Shown here one piece after another: positions 57,371-64,000 of a stretch of DNA of 64,000 nucleotides (within the stretch, counting starts at the first letter, position 1; the number at the start of each line of letters is the position of its first letter). The translations under genes were made by a program, and so were the position numbers. The notes under the pieces were generated by a model, which saw only the letters and a program-made list of their open reading frames with translations, searched no databases and was not told the DNA's origin. Where the stretch lies: assembly GCA_023634235.1 (NCBI GenBank), contig JAMKCF010000022.1, positions 4,766,541 to 4,830,540 on the forward strand. Reading direction: 5' to 3'. This stretch comes from Pisaster brevispinus (lineage: Eukaryota > Echinodermata > Asteroidea > Forcipulatida > Asteriidae).

Positions 57371-60300
57371 TAGATTGATTCTCTACCAAGAAACATGGGT
57401 GTTCAGAAGCTACTGGTTGAATCTCAGCTCGATAGGAGATAAAAACTTTGAAAATCCTCAGACTACTTTTAGATTGATTCTGTAGTAAGAAACATGGTTG
57501 TTCAGAAGCTACTGGTTGAATCTCAGCTCGATCGGAGATTAACAACTTTCAAAATCCTCAGATTACTTTTAGATTGATTCTGTACTAAGAAACATGGGTG
57601 TTCAGAAGCTACTGGTTGAATCTCAGCACGATGGGAGATTAAAAACTTTCAAAATCCTCAGATTGCTTTTAGATTGATTCTCTACCAAGAAACATGGGTG
57701 TTCAGAAGCTACTGGTTGAATCTCAGCTCGAAAGGACACTAAAAACTTTCAAAATCCTCAGATTACTTTTAGATGGATTCTGTACTAAGAAACATGGGTG
57801 CTTTGAAGATAATGGTTGAATCTCAGCTCGATAGGAGATTAACAACTTTCAAAATCCTCAGATTACTTTTAGATTGATTCTGTACTAAGAAACATGGGGC
57901 TTTGAAGCTTCTGGTTGATTCTCAGCTCGATCGGAGATTAAAAACTTTAAAAATCCTCAGATTACTTTTAGATTGATTCTGTACTAAGAAACATGGGTGT
58001 TCAGAAGCTACTGGTTGAATCTCAGCTCGATCGGAGATTAAAAACTTTCAAAATTCTCAGATTGCTGTTAGATTGATTCTGTACTAAGAAACATGGGTGT
58101 TCAGAAGCTACTGGTTGAATCTCAGCTCGGTTGGAGATTAAAAACATTCAAAATTCTCAGATTACTTTCAGAGTGATTCTGTACTAAGAAACATGGGTGC
58201 TTTGAAGATAATGGTTGACTCTCAGCTCGATCTGAGACAAAATGTTATCAAAATCCTCAGATTACTTTTAGATTGATTCTGTACTAAGAAACATGATATT
58301 CTGAAGCTACTGGTTGAATCTCAGCTCGATCGGAGATTAAAAACTTTCAAAATCCTCAGATTACTTTTAGATTGATTCTGTACTAAGAAACATGGGTGTT
58401 CAGAAGCTACTGGTTGAATCTCAGCTCGATCGGAGATTAAAAACTTTCAAAATTCTCAGATTGCTGTTAGATTGATTCTGTACTAAGAAACATGGGTGCT
58501 TTGAAGCTTCTGGTTGATTCTCAGCTCCATCTGAGACAAAATATTTTCAAAATCCTCAGATTGCTTTTAGATGGATTCTGTACTAAGAAACATGGGTGCT
58601 TTGAAGATAATGGTTGAATCTCCGCTCGAAAGGAGATTAACAACTTTCAAAATCCTCAGATTGCTTTTAGATTGATTCTCTACCAAGAAACATGGGTGTT
58701 CAGAAGCTACTGGTTGAATCTCAGCTCGATAGGAGATAAAAACTTTGAAAATCCTCAGACTACTTTTAGATTGATTCTGTAGTAAGAAACATGGTTGTTC
58801 AGAAGCTACTGGTTGAATCTCAGCTCGATCGGAGATTAAAAACTTTCAAAATTCTCAGATTGCTGTTACATTGATTCTGTACTAAGAAACATGGGTGTTT
58901 AGAAGCTACTGGTTGAATCTCAGCTCGATCGGAGATAAAATATTTTCAAAATCCTCAGATTGCTTTTAGATGGATTCTGTACTAAGAAACATGGGTGCTT
59001 TGAATATAATGGTTAAATCTCAGCTCGATAGGAGTATAACAACTTTCAAAATCCTCAGATTACTTTTAGATTGATTCTGTACTAAGAAACATGGGTGTTC
59101 AGAAGCTACTGGTTGAATCTCAGCACGATGGGAGATTAAAAACTTTCAAAATCCTCAGATTGCTTTTAGATTGATTCTCTACCAAGAAACATGGGTGTTC
59201 AGAAGCTACTGGTTGAATCTCAGCTCGAAAGGAGACTAAAAACTTTAAAAATCCTCAGATTACTTTTAGATGGATTCTGTACTAAGAAACATGGGTGCTT
59301 TGAAGATAATGGTTGAATCTCCGCTCGAAGGAGATTAACAACTTTCAAAATCCTCAGATTACTTTTAGATTGATGCTGTACTAAGAAACATGGGTGTTCA
59401 GAAACTACTGGTTGAATCTCAGGTCGATCGGAGATTAAAAACTTTCAAAATCCTCAGATTACTTTTAGATTGATTCTGTACTAAGAAACATTGGTATTCA
59501 GAAGCTACTGGTTGAATCTCTGCTCGGTGGGAGATTAAAAACTTTCAAAATCCTCAGATTGCTTTTAGATTGATTCTGTACTAAGAAACATGGGTGCTTT
59601 GAAGCTTCTGGTTGATTCTCAGCTCCATCTGAGACAAAATATTTTCAAAATCCTCAGATTGCTTTTAGATGGATTCTGTACTAAGAAACATGGGTGCTTT
59701 GAAGATAATGGTTGAATCTCAGCTCGATAGGAGATTAACAACTTTCAAAATCCTCAGATTACTTTTAGATTGATTCTGTACTAAGAAACATGGGGCTTTG
59801 AAGCTTCTGGTTGATTCTCAGCTCGATCGGAGATTAAAAACTTTAAAAATCCTCAGATTACTTTTAGATTGATTCTGTACTAAGAAACATGGGTGTTCAG
59901 AAGCTACTGGTTGAATCTCAGCTCGATCGGAGATTAAAAACTTTCAAAATTCTCAGATTGCTGTTAGATTGATTCTGTACTAAGAAATATGGGTGCTTTG
60001 AAGCTTCTGGTTGATTCTCAGCTCCATCTGAGACAAAATATTTTCAAAATCCTCAGATTGCTTTTAGATGGATTCTGTACCAAGAAACATGGGTGTTTAG
60101 AAGCTACTGGTTGAATCTCAGCTCGATAGGAGACTAAAAACTTTCAAAATCCTCAGATTACTTTTAGATTGATTCTGTAGTAAGAAACATGGGTGTTCAG
60201 AAGCTACTAGTTGATTCTCAGCTCGATCGGAGATTACAAACTTTCAAAATCCTCAGATTGCTTTTAGATTGATTCTGTACCAAAAAAGATGGATGTTCAG

Positions 60301-61237
60301 AAGCTACTGGTTGAATCTCAGCTCGATAGGAGATTAAAAACTTTCAAAATCCTCAGATTACTTTTAGATTGATTCTGTACTAAGAAACATGGGTATTCAG
60401 AAGCTACTGGTTGAATCTCAGCTCGGTGGGAGATTAAAAACTTTCAAAATCCTCAGATTACTTTTAGATTGATTCTGTAGTAAGAAACATGGGTGTTCAG
60501 AAGCTACTAGTTGATTCTCAGCTCGATCGGAGATTACAAACTTTCAAAATCCTCAGATTGCTTTTAGATTGATTCTGTACCAAAAAACATGGATGTTCAG
60601 AAGCTACTGGTTGAATCTCAGCTCGATAGGAGATTAAAAACTTTCAAAATCCTCAGATTACTTTTAGATTGATTCTGTACTAAGAAACATGGGTATTCAG
60701 AAGCTACTGGTTGAATCTCAGCTCGGTGGGAGATTAAAAACTTTCAAAATCCTCAGATTACTTATAGATTGATTCTCTACCAAGAAACATGGGTGTTCAG
60801 AAGCTACAGGTTGAATCTCAGCTCGATCGGAGATAAAAACTTTCAAAATTCTCAGATTGCTTTTAGATTGATTCTGTACTAAGAAACATGGGTGCTTTGA
60901 AGCTTCTGGTTGATTCTCAGCTCCATCTGAGACAAAATATTTTCAAAATCCTCAGATTGCTTTTAGATCGATTCTGTACATGGGTGCTTTGAAGATAATG
61001 GTTGACTCTCAGCTCGATCTGAGACAAAATGTTTTCAAAATCCTCAGATTACTTTTAGATTGATTCTGTACTAAGCAACATGATATTCTGAAGCTGCTGG
61101 TTGAATCTCAGCTTGATCGGAGATTAAAAACTTTCAAAATCCTCAGATTGCTGTTAGATTGATTCTCTACTGAGAAACATGGGTGTTTAGAAGCTACTGG
61201 TTGAATCTCAGCTCGATCGGAGATAAAAACTTTCAAA
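57371..61237 (+). repeat. Second copy of 41.4-45.3 kb (offset 15,939-15,941)
   Basis: It is collinear with 41,430-45,296. AACAACTTTC after CTCGATCGGAGATT lies at 41600 and 57541, GATGCTGTAC at 43431 and 59372, and ACTAAGCAAC at 45129 and 61070, all 15,941 bp apart. The 2-bp shift near 57,380 is the private loss at 41,440. New private changes are GAAAGGACACT near 57,731, GAATATAATGG near 59,002, and GGAGTATAAC near 59,032. Collinearity stops at about 61,237, within a GTGTTTAG monomer. Confidence 0.86.
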
Positions 61238-63354
61238 ATCCTCAGATTACTTTTAGATGGATTCTGTACTAAGAAACATGGGTGCTTTGAAGATAATGGT
61301 TGAATCTCCGCTCGAAGGAGATTAACAACTTTCAAAATCCTCAGATTGCTTTTAGATTGATTCTCTACCAAGAAACATGAGTGTTCAGAAGCTACTGGTT
61401 GAATCTCAGCTCGATCGGAGATTAAAAACTTTCAAAATTCTAAGATTGCTGTTAAATTGATTCTGTACTAAGAAACATGGGTGTTTAGAAGCTACTGGTT
61501 GAATCTCAGCTCGATCGGAGATAAAATATTTTCAAAATCCTCAGATTGCTTTTAGATGGATTCTGTACTAAGAAACATGGGTGCTTTGAAGATAATGGTT
61601 GAATCTCAGCTCGATAGGAGATTAACAACTTTCAAAATCCTCAGACTACTTTTAGATTGATTCTGTACTAAGAAACATGGGTGTTCAGAAGCTACTGGTT
61701 GAATCTCAGCACGATGGGAGATTAAAAACTTTCAAAATCCTCAGATTGCTTTTAGATTGATTCTCTACCAAGAAACATGGGTGTTCAGAAGCTACTGGTT
61801 GAATCTCAGCTCGATCGGAGATTAAAAACTTTCAAAATTCTCAGATTGCTGTTAGATTGATTCTGTACTAAGAAACATGGGTGTTCAGAAGCTACTGGTT
61901 GAATCTCAGCTCGGTTGGAGATTAAAAACATTCAAAATTCTCAGATTACTTTCAGAGTGATTCTGTACTAAGAAACATGGGTGCTTTGAAGATAATGGTT
62001 GACTCTCAGCTCGATCTGAGACAAAATGTTATCAAAATCCTCAGATTACTTTTAGATTGATTCTGTACTAAGAAACATGATATTCTGAAGCTACTGGTTG
62101 AATCTCAGCTCGATCGGAGATTAAAAACTTTCAAAATCCTCAGATTACTTTTAGATTGATTCTGTACTAAGAAACATGGGTGTTCAGAAGCTACTGGTTG
62201 AATCTCAGCTCGATCGGAGATTAAAAACTTTCAAAATTCTCAGATTGCTGTTAGATTGATTCTGTACTAAGAAACATGGGTGTTCAGAAGCTACTGGTTG
62301 AATCTCAGCTCGGTTGGAGATTAAAAACTTTCAAAATTCTCAGATTTCTTTCAGAGTGATTCTCTACCAAGAAACATGGGTGTTTAGAAGCTACTGGTTG
62401 AATCTCAGCTCGATCGGAGATAAAAACTTTCAAAATTCTCAGATTGCTTTTAGATTGATTCTGTACTAAGAAACATGGGTGCTTTGAAGCTTCTGGTTGA
62501 TTCTCAGCTCCATCTCAGACAAAATATTTTCAAAATCCTCAGATTGCTTTTAGATGGATTCTGTACTAAGAAACATGGGTGCTTTGAAGATAATGGTTGA
62601 ATCTCCGCTCGAAAGGAGATTAACAACTTTCAAAATCCTCAGATTGCTTTTAGATTGATTCTCTACCAAGAAACATGGGTGTTCAGAAGCTACTGGTTGA
62701 ATCTCAGCTCGATAGGAGATAAAAACTTTCAAAATCCTCAGACTACTTTTAGATTGATTCTGTAGTAAGAAACATGGTTGTTGAGAAGCTACTGGTTGAA
62801 TCTCAGCTCGATCGGAGATTAAAAACTTTCAAAATTCTCAGATTGCTGTTAAATTGATTCTGTACTAAGAAACATGGGTGTTTAGAAGCTACTGGTTGAA
62901 TCTCAGCTCGATCGGAGATAAAATATTTTCAAAATCCTCAGATTGCTTTTAGATGGATTCTGTACTAAGAAACATGGGTGCTTTGAAGATAATGATTAAA
63001 TTTCAGCTCGATAGGAGATTAACAACTTTCAAAATCCTCAGATTACTTTTAGATTGATTCTGTACTAAGAAACATGGGTGTTCAGAAGCTACTGGTTGAA
63101 TCTCAGCACGATGGGAGATTAAAAACTTTCAAAATCCTCAGATTGCTTTTAGATTGATTCTCTACCAAGAAACATGGGTGTTCAGAAGCTACTGGTTGAA
63201 TCTCAGCTCGAAAGGAGACTAAAAACTTTCAAAATCCTCAGATTACTTTTAGATGGATTCTGTACTAAGAAACATGGGTGCTTTGAAGATAATGGTTGAA
63301 TCTCCGCTCGAAGGAGATTAACAACTTTCAAAATCCTCAGATTACTTTTAGATT
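61238..63354 (+). repeat. Re-entry into the 28-monomer family
   Basis: After the break near 61,237 the order joins the CTCGAAGG/GCTGTTAAATTG/GATAATGG series of the 33-38 kb family. It then follows that of 54.5-55.4 kb from about 61.8 kb (ATGTTATC at 54751 and 62026, offset 7,275). Private bases include AACATGAGTG near 61,375, GTTGAGAAGC near 62,781, and TAATGATTAAATTTCAG near 62,990. It ends at GATGCTGTAC (63355). Confidence 0.78.
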
Positions 63355-64000
63355 GATGCTGTACTAAGAAACATGGGTGTTCAGAAACTACTGGTTGAAT
63401 CTCAGGTCGATCGGAGATTAAAATCTTTCAAAATCCTCAGATTACTTTAAGATTGATTCTGTACTAAGAAACATTGGTATTCAGAAGCTACTGGTTGAAT
63501 CTCTGCTCGGTGGGAGATTAAAAACTTTCAAAATCCTCAGATTGCTTTTAGATTGATTCTGTACTAAGAAACATGGGTGCTTTGAAGCTTCTGGTTGATT
63601 CTCAGCTCCATCTGAGACAAAATATTTTCAAAATCCTCAGATTGCTTTTAGATGGATTCTGTACTAAGAAACATGGGTGCTTTGAAGATAATGGTTGAAT
63701 CTCAGCTCGATAGGAGATTAACAACTTTCAAAATCCTCAGATTACTTTTAGATTGATTCTGTACTAAGAAACATGGGGCTTTGAAGCTTCTGGTTGATTC
63801 TCAGCTCGATCGGAGATTAAAAACTTTAAAAATCCTCAGATTACTTTTAGATTGATTCTGTACTAAGAAACATGGGTGTTCAGAAGCTACTGGTTGAATC
63901 TCAGCTCGATCGGAGATTAAAAACTTTCAAAATTCTCAGATTGCTGTTAGATTGATTCTGTACTAAGAAATATGGGTGCTTTGAAGCTTCTGGTTGATTC
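63355..64000 (+). repeat. Start of another 2,387-type sub-unit, cut by window end
   Basis: It is collinear with 59,372 onward for the remaining 646 bases (CAGGTCGATCGG, ACATTGGTATTC, CTCTGCTCGG, B, GATAATGG, GGGGCTTTG, GCTGTTAG, GAAATATGGG). Private changes are TTAAAATCTTTC near 63,421 and TACTTTAAGATTG near 63,443. The array continues beyond the window. Confidence 0.84.

Larger units (their letters stand above)
1..64000 (+). repeat. Satellite DNA array of ~100-bp monomers spanning the window
   Basis: Every part of the window I compared aligns to one unit of 97-101 bp, mostly 99 or 100, so there are about 640 copies. The 99-bp forms arise from single-base losses, such as GAGATAAAA for GAGATTAAAA, GGGGCTTTG for GGGTGCTTTG, or CATGATATT for CATGGGTGTT. 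Two blocks recur in nearly every copy: AAGAAACATGGGTG and AACTTTCAAAATCCTCAGAT. All copies read in the same direction and I found no reverse-complement segment. No unique sequence, transposon, gene or RNA gene interrupts the array. Known biology: homogeneous arrays of this kind with higher-order structure are typical of eukaryotic centromeres and other heterochromatin. Centromeric identity is inference, and I do not recognise the family or species. Confidence 0.97.

Noticed and set aside
1..64000. CRISPR array
   Set aside because: Units are contiguous ~100-bp monomers with no short fixed repeat alternating with unique spacers, and there are no cas genes.
1..64000. Gene for a tandem-repeat protein or long repeat RNA
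   Set aside because: The main unit of 100 bp is not a multiple of three, stop codons occur in all frames, and no promoter, splice or terminator signal stands out from the repeat.
1..64000. 50-bp internal half-repeat inside the monomer
   Set aside because: The two halves share only short words such as CTCAG and AGATT. I could not align them convincingly.

Overview
The whole 64 kb window is one uninterrupted tandem array of a roughly 100-bp, AT-rich satellite monomer (about 36% G+C in the reference monomer, counted by hand). All monomers lie head-to-tail in one orientation. I see no unique sequence, gene, RNA gene, transposon, inversion or CRISPR array. The short reading frames present, at most 109 codons, are shadows of the repeat. 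Unit size, higher-order structure and lack of genes point to eukaryotic nuclear heterochromatin: a centromeric, pericentromeric or subtelomeric array from a long-read assembly. I do not recognise the monomer and cannot name the species. Both ends of the window are inside the array.

The roughly 640 monomers fall into about a dozen recognisable variants that differ at fixed diagnostic sites. Their order repeats, giving a nested set of higher-order repeats (HORs). From left to right: (1) 1-385, diverged monomers; (2) 386-9.88 kb, one block present twice in tandem (5.2 kb, then 4.3 kb with two multi-monomer deletions), containing 5- to 6-monomer sub-repeats; (3) 9.9-14 kb, a mosaic of short segmental copies; (4) 14.05-16.6 kb, two tandem 1,285-bp units; (5) 16.6-18.1 kb, mosaic; (6) 18.13-22.7 kb, units of 698, 1,794, 697 and 1,395 bp built on one 7-monomer frame; (7) 23.7-32.4 kb, units of 2,098, 2,197 and 2,893 bp plus a partial one; (8) 32.7-39.5 kb, units of 1,588 and 2,791 bp plus a partial; (9) 39.5-41.5 kb, nested 1,098-bp and 300-bp duplications; (10) 41.7-52.2 kb, a 5,182-bp tandem duplication giving 2,387 / 2,795 / 2,387-bp sub-units; (11) from 52.70 kb, the order of 37.06-45.30 kb restarts at an offset of 15.64-15.94 kb, modified by a private 1,995-bp tandem duplication; (12) 61.24-64 kb, re-entry into the same families.

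There are no genes to connect functionally. The main signals are the hierarchical amplification, a dyad (inverted repeat) whose axis stays at the same place in every monomer family although the arms differ, a hypervariable CpG-containing loop at that axis, and short-homology junctions recording single recombination events. Block boundaries were found by reading diagnostic variants by eye. Offsets between markers are exact where given, while block edges are good to about one monomer.
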